Below are positions 54,717-64,000 of a stretch of DNA of 64,000 nt, in pieces. Made by a program: the position numbers and the translations under genes. This stretch comes from Basidiobolus meristosporus CBS 931.73 (lineage: Eukaryota > Basidiobolomycota > Basidiobolomycetes > Basidiobolales > Basidiobolaceae): assembly GCA_002104905.1 (NCBI GenBank), contig MCFE01000021.1, forward strand, positions 124,001 to 188,000. Direction: 5' to 3'. Numbering within the stretch: position 1 is the first letter of the stretch; each line of letters begins with the position of its first letter. The notes below the pieces were generated by a model. It searched no databases and had not been told where the DNA came from. It was given only the letters and a program-made list of their open reading frames with translations.

Positions 54717-55601
54717 ATGACTTACTCATCTGAATGGTGTTTTCTTATCAATCCCATCACTACCACCGGTTTTCCTTTTGACAAACCAGAGGAGATCTAT
54801 ACCAAGTACTGTGGTCCATCTACCCCAATCTACTCAAGGAGATCCCATGTTAAGCTTCTCTGCTATCACAAAAACTATTGCCTTGCAAGGTTTCATCCCA
54901 CCATCCATGGCAACAAAAGTCCTAGAAGTTTTCATTCTCAGCTGACAGCAATGGAGAACCACCTTGCTGAGGGTATGAATGACTTGGAGCAAGCTTGGAT
55001 TACTAGGTTTAGAAGCTCCAATAGACTTTGATATCCCAGAGTGTTCAGCAACAGGTTCCATATAAAGAGTATTTTGGATACCTTCCCAGTCAGGATTAAC
55101 AGACCTTCTAGAGGGTAGAGGCACTTTTATTCTGGCAAGTACAAGGCACACTGTGTGAAGCTTCAAGCACTGTCTGACATTAAGGGTAGCATCATCTGGT
55201 TTAGTGGGCCATTTACTGGAAGTAGGCATGACAAAGCACTCTGGGTAGAGAATCATTCAGAATACAGTAGAGGGGAGAAATGTATGGCAGACTTAGCTTA
55301 TATAGGAGAGGATTGTCAGAGATTAGGATGTATTACAGCTTATAGGAAGCCAAGGAATGGTGTGCTTAGCAGGAAGCAGGAGCTCTACAATGAGATATAT
55401 AATCATTTCAGAGTGATGGTAGAGCATACATTTGGATATCTGAAGAGATTCAGCATATTGGCAGGTAAATACAGAGGAAAGTCATATATAGGAGTGCACA
55501 GCAGAATAAGTAAAATAGTTAAGATACTTATCAATGCACAGTATATTCATACAAGAAGACATCCACTGAGAGAGATGTGTTTGGAGCATTATGTAGAGTA
55601 A
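54717..55601 (+). pseudogene. Harb-2 transposase (DDE_Tnp_4 type)
   Basis: This is a transposase of 294 codons with two in-frame stops and no frameshift. The start ATG at 54717 (MTYSSEWCF) is the first Met that suits the family; upstream codons are also open. Landmarks are RSFHSQLTAMENHLAEGMND, SILDTFPVRINRP (first Asp), WFSGPFTGSRHDKALW, DLAYIGEDCQRL (second Asp) and FRVMVEHTFGYLKRFSIL (Glu). The stops are TGA near 55030 (Pro in Harb-1) and TAG near 55118 (Gln in Harb-1). All catalytic residues are present. It is the best preserved transposase of the window. Confidence 0.9.
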
Positions 55602-55777
55602 ATAAAGCAAGGAAAGCACTACTCTGAGCAACATAAGTAGAATCAAGTAAAATTACCAGTAACTATAACCTATCACTGGCATGATGGTAAAAATTATAGT
55701 GCCAGATAGTGCCAGATCAATCCGGCACCATAAACAGGCTTGCACTATGTGGCACTATCTAATGGAGCAAGTCTAAT

Positions 55778-57120
55778 GTCTCTGCTCTTGATCAGCTTCT
55801 CAATTTTGCCATCACATAATCTGTACCCTTTAGTATCTTTACATTAGCCATGAAAGATCCCTTTTCTACTTTTTGGTTCCAACTTTGAGTGTTTTTTGTC
55901 AGAGATATGATAATTACAAGTCTTGATGTAAGAGTTGTAAAGGAATTGGGAGTTTAGCTAGTATTGAATACACCTACATTTGAACTGATCTGTCTTGAGG
56001 TTCCAGCAGCTACTTATTTACATTTTGCAAAATCAAATGCAGACCAATTGTATTTCCTGATGTAGGTTGCATCTGATGACTCATTTAGTGGCATCATTTC
56101 CACCTAATCCTATCTTACTGAGTATATCTATTTGCTTATGACAAGGATCTACTAATTCATCTGCTGACTAGCACTACTGATATGATAGATAAAATTAATA
56201 TACTGCTAGGCTAAACATGAAATTAATTGATTAGACTAAAAGCTGGTCTAATTTGGACACTCAGGCATTAGATCATAACACAATAGAAAGCATTACTACC
56301 AAAGATGCTAATATGCTGAAGGGCTTATGTTTTGCCTGTATATGCATTAAAGGGTGTAGAGTCCTGTAGTTCTGTTGTAGGGCATCTATTTCTGATGCAT
56401 ACTGTGGTAGCAACAGATTCAGCAATAAACCTGTGGTCCATTCCCTTATCATGTAGTATACATCTTCCCTATTTGCTATTGTCTTATTTGCATGTTCTGC
56501 CCTTCCATTTTGCTGTGGAGTCTATTTGGCATTGCTCTGTTAAAGTATTTCCAGCAGTTGAGTAATTCTTTGCAAACTCCATAGAGCAGTATTATCCTGC
56601 ATTGTCACTTCAAAGAACCTTCAACCTACACCCAGTTTTTGCTTGTGCCATGTTCTTGAAGTGCTTGAGCATATCTAAAGCATCATCCTCTGTCTTTAGG
56701 AAGTACACCCATGTATAATTTATCTTGTCATCAATAAACATCATATAATATCTCTTGGCTCCAAAGAACAGGGTTCCAATAGGCCCACATATATATGAGT
56801 ATTTGATAGCCAGTATTTTGGTGGCATGAATGCCCCCTGAGCTTCTAAAACATTGCCTAGTTGGTGTGCTATAGGAGCATCCCTATAGACATTCAAATTG
56901 ATTGGTATTGAATAATTGAATCCCAAAACAGGTTGATTTTTCACCAGTTAGGTCATTTTCTGCTCCTTCATGTGTACTAGCCTTCTATGCCAAGTTTCTA
57001 AGCTAGTTTGATCAGCTTCAGCAATGTTGACATACTCAGGCACAATGATTTTGCATTTTAACTTGCATATAATGTGGTCCCTGAACCCCAAGGCTCTTCA
57101 TGGAGCAGTCCTCCTTATAC
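55778..57120 (-). pseudogene. Cop-B3 integrase and pre-integrase
   Basis: This continues the minus-strand Cop-B3 after Harb-2 and is interrupted by a solo Gyp2 LTR (55912-56280). The region 56300-56960 aligns in reverse with 48590-49200: the Glu motif near 56510, the core near 56640-56760 and the pre-integrase near 56870-56944 (MKNQPVLGFNYSIPINLNV). The zinc residues of CKGCSYGKQ are largely lost. No frame exceeds 70 codons. Confidence 0.78.
55912..56280 (-). repeat. Solo Gyp2 LTR in Cop-B3
   Basis: This reverse-oriented solo LTR is about 369 bp long (ends ...GATCATAACA on the plus strand). The left end is decayed (ATTACAAGTC for TGTTACAAGTC). Confidence 0.85.
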
Positions 57121-57530
57121 ATACTCTAAAGTCAGATTATCTTCTCTGCTTTCAGAAGAAAGTATCAGTGGCTCTTACTTGTCTGGTCAGCTCCACAGCA
57201 ATAAGAGTATCCTTTCTTCATCATCTACACCAGCATTAATACTGTAAAGTTCTTCTGCAAGTGTCTCCATTCTGGTAATGAATTGTAGTTGTCATCATCT
57301 GGCTTCTTCCTCATGTTGAAGAACTTCTGTTCAAATAAATCTTGATTGAGACTGACTTTGCTTCAAGGATCTTCTCCAAGGATTCCCATGCTGCTTTGGC
57401 AGTTTTGAAGCATTCATTTGTCCAATGAAGGAATTTTGCACATTGATGCTTTTGGCATTGAATGCCTTTCTCTCCTTCTCTTGAAATTTCACCACTTCTT
57501 CTGCTGTACCTTTGGGCTCCAACTATCAAG
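57121..57530 (-). pseudogene. Cop-B3 Gag
   Basis: This is the Gag of Cop-B3 on the minus strand. Pieces are MEPKGTAEEVVKFQEKERKAF at 57522, then NSFIGQMNASK and, further down, the LAEELYSINAG region near 57240. The zinc knuckle is not found. It stops at 57530 at a head-to-head junction with plus-strand Cop-A3 Gag, both cut inside the N-terminal Gag region. Confidence 0.82.
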
Positions 57531-58260
57531 TGTGGAAAGTGAAGACAAAGATGCTGCTACAAGAAAGAGGTCTTTGAGATATTGTCATGGGAGATGAATG
57601 CCCTCCTAAAAATATGGGAGAGGAAGCCTTAAAATACCAGAAGAAGGAACAAAGTGCCTTTAACTGCATTTGCCTTAATGTTAAAGACAAACTGCTAATT
57701 CAATGCTCAAGAGTAAAAACAACAAAGAATGCCTGGAAGGCATTAGATGACACCTACCAGGCATGTTCAGCTGCTAAAAAAGTGTTTCTGAGACAAAAAT
57801 TCTTTACTACAAAGATGCTGCCAGGAGAAGAAATGAAAAATCTAATAAACAGAATTACACTGCTGGTGGATGAAATGGAATCTGTGGGTGTACCAACTAC
57901 TGATGAGCATGTGATAATTATCATCCTAGATAGCTTGACAAACAAGTTTCAGGGCCTTGTATCAGCCCCAGAGTCTGAACCTGAAGATTTGACCTTCAAT
58001 TATGTAAATGGAAGGCTTGTGGATGAAGAATTAAGAAAATCAAGTGCCAATAAGAAGGAAGAAGAAAATGCTTTAATAAGCAATGATAACCAATAAAAGA
58101 GGTACCCTAGACCTTACAAAGGCAACAGCAACCTGTTTTCCAACTACTGCAAAAGGAAAGGGTAAACTTCAAACTTGTGCTTCAAAAAGAGAGATAGTCA
58201 GCAGAAAAAGTCTGAATATGGAAATGCTGCTACAACTGAAGATAGACTATTCATATTTGC
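57531..58260 (+). pseudogene. Cop-A3 Gag
   Basis: This copia Gag has a main frame from 57587 to 58096 (MGDECPPKNMGEEALKYQKK, AWKALDDTYQACSAAKKVFL, MLPGEEMKNLINRITLLVDE, DSLTNKFQGLVSAPE). The first residues lie in another frame, and the frame ends at a TAA (58094). The zinc knuckle, present in Cop-A2, is not readable in the Lys-rich stretch 58097-58200. Confidence 0.86.
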
Positions 58261-58891
58261 ACTAGATATGACTCCAAACAAGGATTCTCAGACATGGTAT
58301 ATTGATTCTGGAGCATCTTAACACTCTACACACCAAAAAGAACTTTTTACCCAATATCAAGTAGTTCCAATTAAGAAGGTTTTCATGGGTGATAATAGAA
58401 CACCTGATGCAGTGGGAGAAGGAACTATCCAAGTAAGCCTCAGAAGCAGTGAAGGAAGCCATACACTGACTTTTAAGGAAGTACTCTATGTGTCAGAAAT
58501 AGCCAAGAACCTACTATATGTAAGCAAGGCTACTGCAGAAGGACTCAGTTTCAACTTTAACAATTCTGCATGCAATATCAGTCATCAAAATGGCGCTCAT
58601 GTTGCTTTGGGTATCAGAGATCAGAATCTAGACAAGTTGACTTATTTTCCATCATATTTGGAAGCCAATATAAGTAATTTTAATGAAGAAACACTGATGC
58701 TTTGGCACAGGAGATTTGGGCACATCAATTTTGATTATTTGCACAAAATGATCAAATATCAGTTAATATCTGGAGTAAAAGTTGATCCACCAGCAAATTT
58801 GGAGCAATGTGAAGCCTGCATATATGGGAAACACGCCACAAAACTGTTCAAGGGCTCTGGGTTAATCAAAACTAAAAAAAATTTGATCTAA
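58261..58891 (+). pseudogene. Cop-A3 protease and pre-integrase
   Basis: The protease active site is intact as WYIDSGAS at about 58293-58316, followed directly by a TAA. The same region continues with HQKELFTQYQVVPIKKVFMG. The frame from 58385 has LTFKEVLYVSEIAKNLLYVS and the pre-integrase zinc residues LWHRRFGHINFDYLHK and CEACIYGKH. It ends at 58891 because of an extra base in an A run (AAAAAAAA near 58880). Confidence 0.88.
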
Positions 58892-59808
58892 TTCACTCAG
58901 ATCTGTGTGGACCTATGCAAAATTCATCCTCAGGCAGGATGAGGTATTTAATCACTTTTATTGATGATTATACAAGATACTTGATGGTTTACTTCATGGA
59001 GTGAAAGGAAGACGCTCTGTCTAAGCTCAGGGAGCTCAAAGCCATGATGGAGAAAGAAACCGGTGAAAAAATCAAGAAAATACACTCTGACAATGGTGGA
59101 GAATATACCTCAAAACTCTTCATCTACCTCTGCAAAATTCATGGGATAAAGCAGGAGACTACTGTACTATACTCCCCACAGCACAATGAAGTAGTAGAAT
59201 GTGCTAACAGATCAATAGTAGATATGGCCAGATCTATGATCCATGATCAAAAATTATCCTATGATTCTTGAGCAGAATCAGTTGTTACTGTTGTATACCT
59301 TAAATGTAGGAGTTACAACAGAATACTTTGTGATTCTACTCCATTTGAAGCATATTATGGGTACAGACCAGGTGCAGAACATCTAAGATTATTTGGGTGT
59401 ACAACATATGCCAAAAAACTGCCTGGAAATCAGTCAAAATATGAGCCAAAAAGTGTAAAATGCATATTATTGGGTTACTGCAATGAGAGTAAAGTGTACA
59501 GACTCTACAATACCAAAGCAAAGAAGCTAATCAAGTCTGAGGATGTGTTGTTTGATGAAAATTCAAAATTTCCACAAAAAATGACATCAGAAGATGACAA
59601 AAATCTGATCTCAAGTCCATCAATTGTCAGGATTGAATCAGAGCAAAACAATGAGATTTTTTTCACTCCAGATGACTCTGCAACTATGATGCAGCCTGAA
59701 GCAGTGCCCAGGAATATCCCAGAAATGATCATTCCAGTATCATATGCCCAGAGATCCAATCAAACAAGAAATAGCCTAAATTACTATATCAATGAGGGAC
59801 AGACTTAG
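58885..59808 (+). pseudogene. Cop-A3 integrase
   Basis: In the corrected register the integrase core shows all three acids: HSDLCGPM near 58895, HSDNGGEYTS near 59086 and EVVECANRSIVDMARSM near 59190. A TGA interrupts at about 59003 (Arg/Trp region FME-KED) and another at 59270. After the core, FEAYYGYRPGAEHLRLFGCT and LLGYCNESKVYRLYNTKAKK lead to a long acidic linker ending at 59806. Confidence 0.88.
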
Positions 59809-60703
59809 CCTATGCCTATTCAGTCAATATAGATGAACCCTGGACTGTAAAAGAGGCCCTAAATAGCCCTCAGACAAAGTTTTGGAGATCTGCAATGACC
59901 GAGGAATATCAGGTCCCAATGGAAAATCAAACTTGGGACTCAGTCAAATTAACAATCAACCAAAAATCAATTGGATGCAGATGGGTCTTCAAGACAAAAT
60001 ACAAGGCTGATGGTACAATTGAGAGATGCAAAGCAAGACTTGTGGCCAAAGGATACTCCAAAACAAAGGCTCTTGACTATACTAAAACCTTGGCACTGGT
60101 AGCCAAGTTTAATTCCATCAGATTAATATTAGCTATTGCAGCCAAATATGAGTTTTTATTCATCAAATGGTTGTAAAAGCTGCATTTTTGAATGGAGAAC
60201 TTGATGAGGACATGTATATAGACCAGCATGATGGATTTGCTGACCAAGATAGCTCCCATTTGGTCTGGAAGCTTAAAAAATCACTATATGGTCTCAAACA
60301 ATCACCAAGAGCCTGGAATTGCAAGATAGATATTTATATGGAATCTTTGAGTTTCAAAAGGAGTAAAGCTGACAATAGTATATACTGTAAGCCACATAGA
60401 GTAGATCCAGCTCTATTAGCTCTATATGTGAATGATCTTATTATAGCCACCAATAATGTAGCAACATTGGAAGAGACTAAATCCAGCCTATCTAAGGAGT
60501 TCAAGATATCCAATCTAGGAGAACTCAGTTACTACTTAGGGATTAAGTTCTCCATAGACAGAAGTACCCAGACTATCACCCTAAGCAAATCCAAATATAT
60601 CCAAGATATATTAAAGAAGTACAAAATGGAAGACTATAGCTCAGCAGCTACCCCAATGGAGACAAACCTTAACTTGGTCAAAACTCAACCTAATCAAGAG
60701 AGC
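59809..60703 (+). pseudogene. Cop-A3 reverse transcriptase
   Basis: This RT sits in two frames. 59895-60176 has MTEEYQVPMENQTWDSV, CRWVFKTKYKADGTIERCKA and [20 protein letters not shown]. After a one-base shift, 60167 onward has VKAAFLNGELDEDMYIDQ, LYGLKQSPRAWNCKID and the catalytic box as YVND instead of YVDD. SYYLGIKFSIDRSTQTITL follows. Copia similarity ends at CAAGAGAGC (60703), and RNase H is not present. Confidence 0.88.
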
Positions 60704-61161
60704 AGTGGTAATGGAAAGTATTCCATTACTACAATATCTATAAACCAATATTGCACTCATTTCTTTATTTTGCTTTTTGCTATTGTGACACACAAGTGAA
60801 AGATCAAGAATTTCCAACTTTGAAGAACAAATGCTCCAGACCCTGACAGGCAATCCACCCAAGAATTTTATGTCATACAGAACACGTAGTAGCCAACACA
60901 TGTTTCAAATTACAGCTCATTTGAAGCAGTACTTAAGGAGTTATGACCAAAAGAGTCCAATCATTATATATACTATGCCTTATTGCTAGGATTACTAGGG
61001 TGACTTTGTTGCGTGTAACTTTCAAACCAGCCAATCAAATCACATGCAATTTTCACAGGTGCTGCGCCTATGTCCAATCTGCTCCACTGCAAAATTTTAG
61101 CTTTGTATCATGTGTATTGCTTGCGCAATTGCCCAAAAACTGTGATCCTTCAAAATTTTCA

Positions 61162-61169
61162 TATATATG
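61162..61169 (+). promoter_or_regulatory. TATA box of Gyp3
   Basis: TATATATG-type box (CATATATATGAC) about 750 bases before gag. It is the best promoter candidate for Gyp3. Confidence 0.45.
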
Positions 61170-61376
61170 ACTTCCCCAGCTGAAAAATAAAGAGGGAGCC
61201 TCTCTTTCCGGAATCTCCACACTACAATTACAAGTTTAAAGGTTATAAGACTTCCCCTGCATCACTTGCACTGTTGAGTATTCTGACTTTGATAGTACTA
61301 CATCAGTAAAGAGACTGCAAAGCTCACAAGAATCCAATCTAAGTTCTACAGAAACTACCACTTTTCTGTTGGACAA

Positions 61377-61632
61377 GTCCCCTCTAAGAAACCCCTTTAC
61401 TCTAAAGACACCCCTTTAGATACCCCTTTAGTCTAAAGACCCCTTTAGAGACCCCTTTAGGAAACCCCTTTACTCTAAAGAAGCCCCTTTAGGCACCCTT
61501 TTAGTGTAAAGTCCACATTAGAGACCACTACAAGAAGCCCCTTTACTCTAAAGACACCCCTTTAGACACCCCTTTAGGTCTAAAGACCCCTTTAGAGACT
61601 TCTATAACACACCCCTTTAGGTTAAAGGGGAG
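61377..61632 (+). repeat. CCCCTTTA repeat array in the Gyp3 leader
   Basis: Twelve exact CCCCTTTA words and one variant alternate with TCTAAAGA words over about 250 bases. A longer unit of roughly 70 bases occurs twice (starting at 61389 and 61529). CTTTA and TAAAG are reverse complements, so the array can fold into many small hairpins, and it ends with TTAAAGGGG, the inverse of the unit. Confidence 0.85.
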
Positions 61633-61949
61633 TTCAGAATTTCCATATTAGGAAATATTTTCTCAGAGAGGAAAGTTACTTCCAAATAAGGAAAAGTTAC
61701 TATAAAAGTAAATAAGCCAATTAGTCAACAGAAGGTCAGAACACTGCTGTAGAAGTGATAAACACTGCCTACAGTATATTTTGAGCCTAAGATTGAGAAA
61801 ATTAGTGAAAGTTATATCTTCTATCGGTATATCAAGCTCCCAATAAACTATTTCAGTATTAGCATACTGGAAGCAGTTGCACATTGTTGATTAGCCTCTA
61901 CATTGTAGAGCAAGCCCCAAACTAATCAGAATACAGCACAATAAGAATT

Positions 61950-61965
61950 TGGTGGAGGACCTGGG
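61950..61965 (+). promoter_or_regulatory. Gyp3 primer binding site (candidate)
   Basis: TGGTGGAGGACCTGGG starts with TGG, as expected for pairing with the CCA end of a tRNA, and lies about 10 bases after the probable LTR end. The matching tRNA was not identified. Confidence 0.5.
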
Positions 61966-62010
61966 TAGTTTGAACCTTTCACTATACAAGCATCAAGAAA
62001 CGTTACAAGA

Positions 62011-63350
62011 ATGACCAATACACCACTCCCAGAGTTAATAGCCACTTTTAAAGGTGCCATTCCAGTAAAATTCTCAGGAGAGAATGTTACTGAGCTTCTA
62101 GAAGAGTTTAACAATATAGCTGCAGCATTTGAGCTATCACACAAGAACAAAATCCAGTTGTTTCCCTTTCTCTGTGAAGTTGAAGTATCAAGATTCTTAC
62201 AAAGTTTGGATCCATTTAAGATATCTGTTGGCACTAACTATAACTGGGACACTGCTCAACAAGCTATTTTAGCTGAGTACCAAAAGGAAGCACAGTTTGT
62301 TACACTAAATGAGCTAGAAATGCCTTATAACAAGACCCAACCCTTGCAGAAGTACATTCAAGAGTTTGAGTCAAAAGCAAGGCATGTTGAAGCAGCTATT
62401 GGAATTCCAAGATTTTATCAAAGAAACTATTTTCTGATGAGTATGCCTCCTGAAATACGTAATGCCATTAGCCACCAAGTTCAGGCTACAAGCTCCTACA
62501 ACAATGTTAAACAAATGGTGTTAAACTATCAATCAGGGAGACAAGTCATGGATTCCATTAATATTCAAATGAAGATTCCACTCCAGCTAAACAAATTCTT
62601 CATTGTACAAATAACCCACAAAGTGATCAGGTTAATGATTTAATTGATGCATTAGGAAAACTGACGCTTAAGTTGGACTCTCAAAGTGTACCATCATCAA
62701 GCATCAACAAGGCAAGACCAGAAAATCCCAAAACAACCAGTAATTATCCACAGCAAACCAAATATTATGTGTACTGTGAATCTGCTGAGCATAGCTGTTA
62801 TGGTTGTCAAATATTGAATATTGATATTGACAGTCATAAGGTTATGATTGATTGTTATGGGAAGATCTGTGATATTGCTGGAAACCCCTTGCCTATCAAC
62901 AGAGGTTATGGTGGAATGAGGTCCTATGTACTTGCTCAAGAAGAATCAAGTAAAAGCACCAAGACATCAAATTTCATACAAATCCAAAGGACTGCAGAAA
63001 TTCCAAGCAATGAACGTTACGTACTCACAATATCAGATCCATCAGGGCAGGTCCAAGAATATCTAATGGAAAAAGAGGAAGTTGAAGAGTTTAATTGCCT
63101 TGTTGATAAGAGAAAGTATGTTTCTACAGAGAACAATCCTAAAAAAGTGTGTACCAACAAAAGAAATCAGCCAACTGTTGAAATACCAGTACAGCCAGAA
63201 ACATCAAAAATCCAAAAAGAACACTTGCAAACTCAATCTAAGTATGACACTACTGCAATTACACAGAAAGTTATCGACAAATTCTGGAAATCTCCATTCC
63301 CACAACTTACAAATCAAGAAATGTTCACCACCATCAACAATCTCAGTTAA
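62011..63350 (+). pseudogene. Gyp3 Gag and N-terminal Pol region
   Basis: This is the Gag of a third gypsy family. The start is MTNTPLPELIATFKGAIPV at 62011. The capsid-like domain follows with IPVKFSGENVTELLEEFNNI, LCEVEVSRFLQSLDPFK, YQKEAQFVTLNELEM and KYIQEFESKARHVEA. A shift at about 62572 moves the frame, and the protein continues to 63347. A reduced zinc-knuckle region (VYCESAEHSCYGCQILN, first Cys missing) lies near 62780. A long hydrophilic spacer follows. Such Gag proteins package the element RNA. A TAA at 63348 interrupts the frame, and the next part is in the same register. Confidence 0.82.
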
Positions 63351-64000
63351 CTACTACCAGAAATGGTTAAGCCTATGAACAAAGATATCCTGAAGAATTA
63401 TCAAGAACAGTCATCAACAATGTTATCAGGTGCACAACTACAATTTGAAGTCAAAAAAGCCTTTTACTCTATTACAACAGGAAGCTATGCTGCTACAATC
63501 AACAATGTTGAAGTGGAATGTGTTTTTGATTCTGGATCAGATATCAATGCTATCACCGCTATGAATTTTGAAAAAATCAAATTGCCATTGACAGAAGTTG
63601 TCTGGGATATGAGAACTGCTACAGGTGCAACTGAGAAGATGCTTGGACTTTGTCACTCTGTACCAATTGAAATTGGAGGAATCAGGGTCACTTCTCCCTT
63701 TTTCATTGTTGCCAATGGACCCACTTTTGAGGTATTGTTGGGACAACCATATGAGAGAAAATCTCTTCTACAAGCTGGTAATAGACCTGATGGAAGCTTA
63801 TGGCTGACAATCACATCTGACAATTGAAAAAGAAGGGCAACCTTTTGTGCAGCAGAAGAGAATAATCCAAGAAATGCAGACTCCATTCCAGTACAAAACA
63901 TACAGGTTCATAAGGATATTTTGTTTTATGATCAACACTTCATTCCATTGACAACAAGTAAGACAAATACCAAGTATAAGCCAGTTGCATTGAAAGCAAA
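63351..64000 (+). pseudogene. Gyp3 aspartic protease, open at the window edge
   Basis: This continues the Gyp3 polyprotein in the same register as the preceding frame. The retropepsin active site is ECVFDSGSDINAI near 63520-63555, the second strand is TATGATEKMLGLCHSVPIEI, and the C-terminal strand is FFIVANGPTFEVLLGQPYER. A TGA at 63825 follows SLWLTITSDN. The register stays open beyond it (FCAAEENNPRNADSIPVQN) to the window edge, where RT should follow. The protease itself looks intact. Confidence 0.85.

Larger units (their letters stand above)
52370..55774. mobile_element. Harb-2: full-length PIF/Harbinger-like DNA transposon
   Basis: This 3.4 kb element is a close sister of Harb-1 in the opposite direction. 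It starts AGACTTGTTCCATT and ends AATGGAGCAAGTCT, with a 3 bp duplication AAT on both sides (52367-52369 and 55775-55777). Taking it out restores Cop-B3 integrase-linker sequence that matches 49365-49395 of Cop-B4. The second gene is on the minus strand (53114-54359) and the transposase on the plus strand (54717-55601). Outer AGTGCCA clusters lie at 55695-55765. Confidence 0.93.
57531..60703 (+). mobile_element. Cop-A3: Ty1/copia copy (gag to RT)
   Basis: This is a plus-strand Cop-A copy without LTRs. It begins inside Gag (YQVWKVKTKM-like) and ends inside the RT-RNase H link at 60703, where Gyp3 starts. It is the most complete Cop-A copy of the window and serves as reference for Cop-A1 and Cop-A2. 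Confidence 0.88.
60704..61940 (+). repeat. Gyp3 5' LTR (probable)
   Basis: About 1.24 kb of non-coding sequence lies between truncated Cop-A3 and the Gyp3 primer site and gag. It most likely is the 5' LTR, starting TGGTAATGG and ending ...CAGCACA, but no second LTR is in the window to prove the ends. It has a TATATATA box at 61162, a predicted transcript start near 61190, AATAAA at 61186-61191, and an array of CCCCTTTA motifs at 61389-61632. It resembles no other LTR here. Confidence 0.6.

Noticed and set aside
61377-61632. CRISPR array
   Set aside because: The repeats are 8-20 bases, spacers are themselves repeated, there are no cas genes, and the context is a eukaryotic retrotransposon leader.
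61377-61632. Telomeric repeat
   Set aside because: CCCCTTTA words resemble CCCTAA-type telomere units only superficially. They are irregular, alternate with TCTAAAGA and lie inside an LTR element.

Overview
This 64 kb window looks like a fungal heterochromatin-like or repeat-island region, most likely from a basidiomycete. I see no host gene, tRNA or rRNA. Essentially everything is transposable element sequence, much of it nested, with all long reading frames broken. The fungal call rests on a chromodomain Ty3/gypsy element with Tf1/sushi-type self-priming, Tnp2-like (EnSpm/CACTA-related) transposase remnants of the kind common in basidiomycetes, and intronless retroelement frames. The species cannot be named from the sequence. 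All family names used here (Gyp1-3, Cop-A/B, Harb, Tnp2-like, R1, MITE-1/2) are working labels.

Layout. 1-8893: a minus-strand Ty1/copia copy (Cop-A1), split by a full-length minus-strand chromovirus (Gyp1, 1044-6928) and by a 727 bp fold-back MITE (7328-8054). 8894-14357: a piece of a Tnp2-like transposon, then an old Harbinger copy (Harb-3) split by a younger full-length Harbinger element (Harb-1, 10673-14079). 14358-16973: a second minus-strand Cop-A copy with its 5' LTR and primer site. 16974-30584: rearranged Tnp2-like transposase remains, interrupted by a 769 bp repeat (R1, 18855-19623) and by a plus-strand Cop-B copia element (19724-28779), which itself holds a full-length gypsy element (Gyp2-1, 21951-26856).

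30585-31693: part of another Harbinger copy. 31694-41516: a minus-strand Cop-B element split by a second R1 copy and by a second Gyp2 element (35808-40855), which holds an unrelated solo LTR (36435-36783). 41517-46399: a Harbinger fragment with a 211 bp MITE, a Gyp2 3' end, a Tnp2-like scrap, a solo Gyp2 LTR and about 1.15 kb of unclassified sequence. 46400-57530: a minus-strand Cop-B copy broken by another, plus-strand Cop-B element (47344-51322), by full-length Harb-2 (52370-55774) and by two solo LTRs. 57531-60703: a plus-strand Cop-A copy. 60704-64000: the 5' LTR, gag and protease of a third gypsy element (Gyp3), which runs off the window and carries an unusual CCCCTTTA repeat array in its leader.

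How the parts relate. Several insertions can be ordered, because flanking duplications and uninterrupted relatives elsewhere in the window reconstruct the empty sites. Examples are Harb-1 into Harb-3 (ATT), Harb-2 into Cop-B3 (AAT), MITE-2 into Harb-4 (AAT), Gyp2-1 into Cop-B1 (CAGG) and the solo LTR into Gyp2-2 (GGAAT). No copy appears able to make all its proteins. I do not see a new cellular system. The most informative items are the self-priming signature of Gyp1, the two-gene divergent Harbinger family with its derived MITEs, the Gyp2 frame broken only by nonsense codons, and the Gyp3 leader array.
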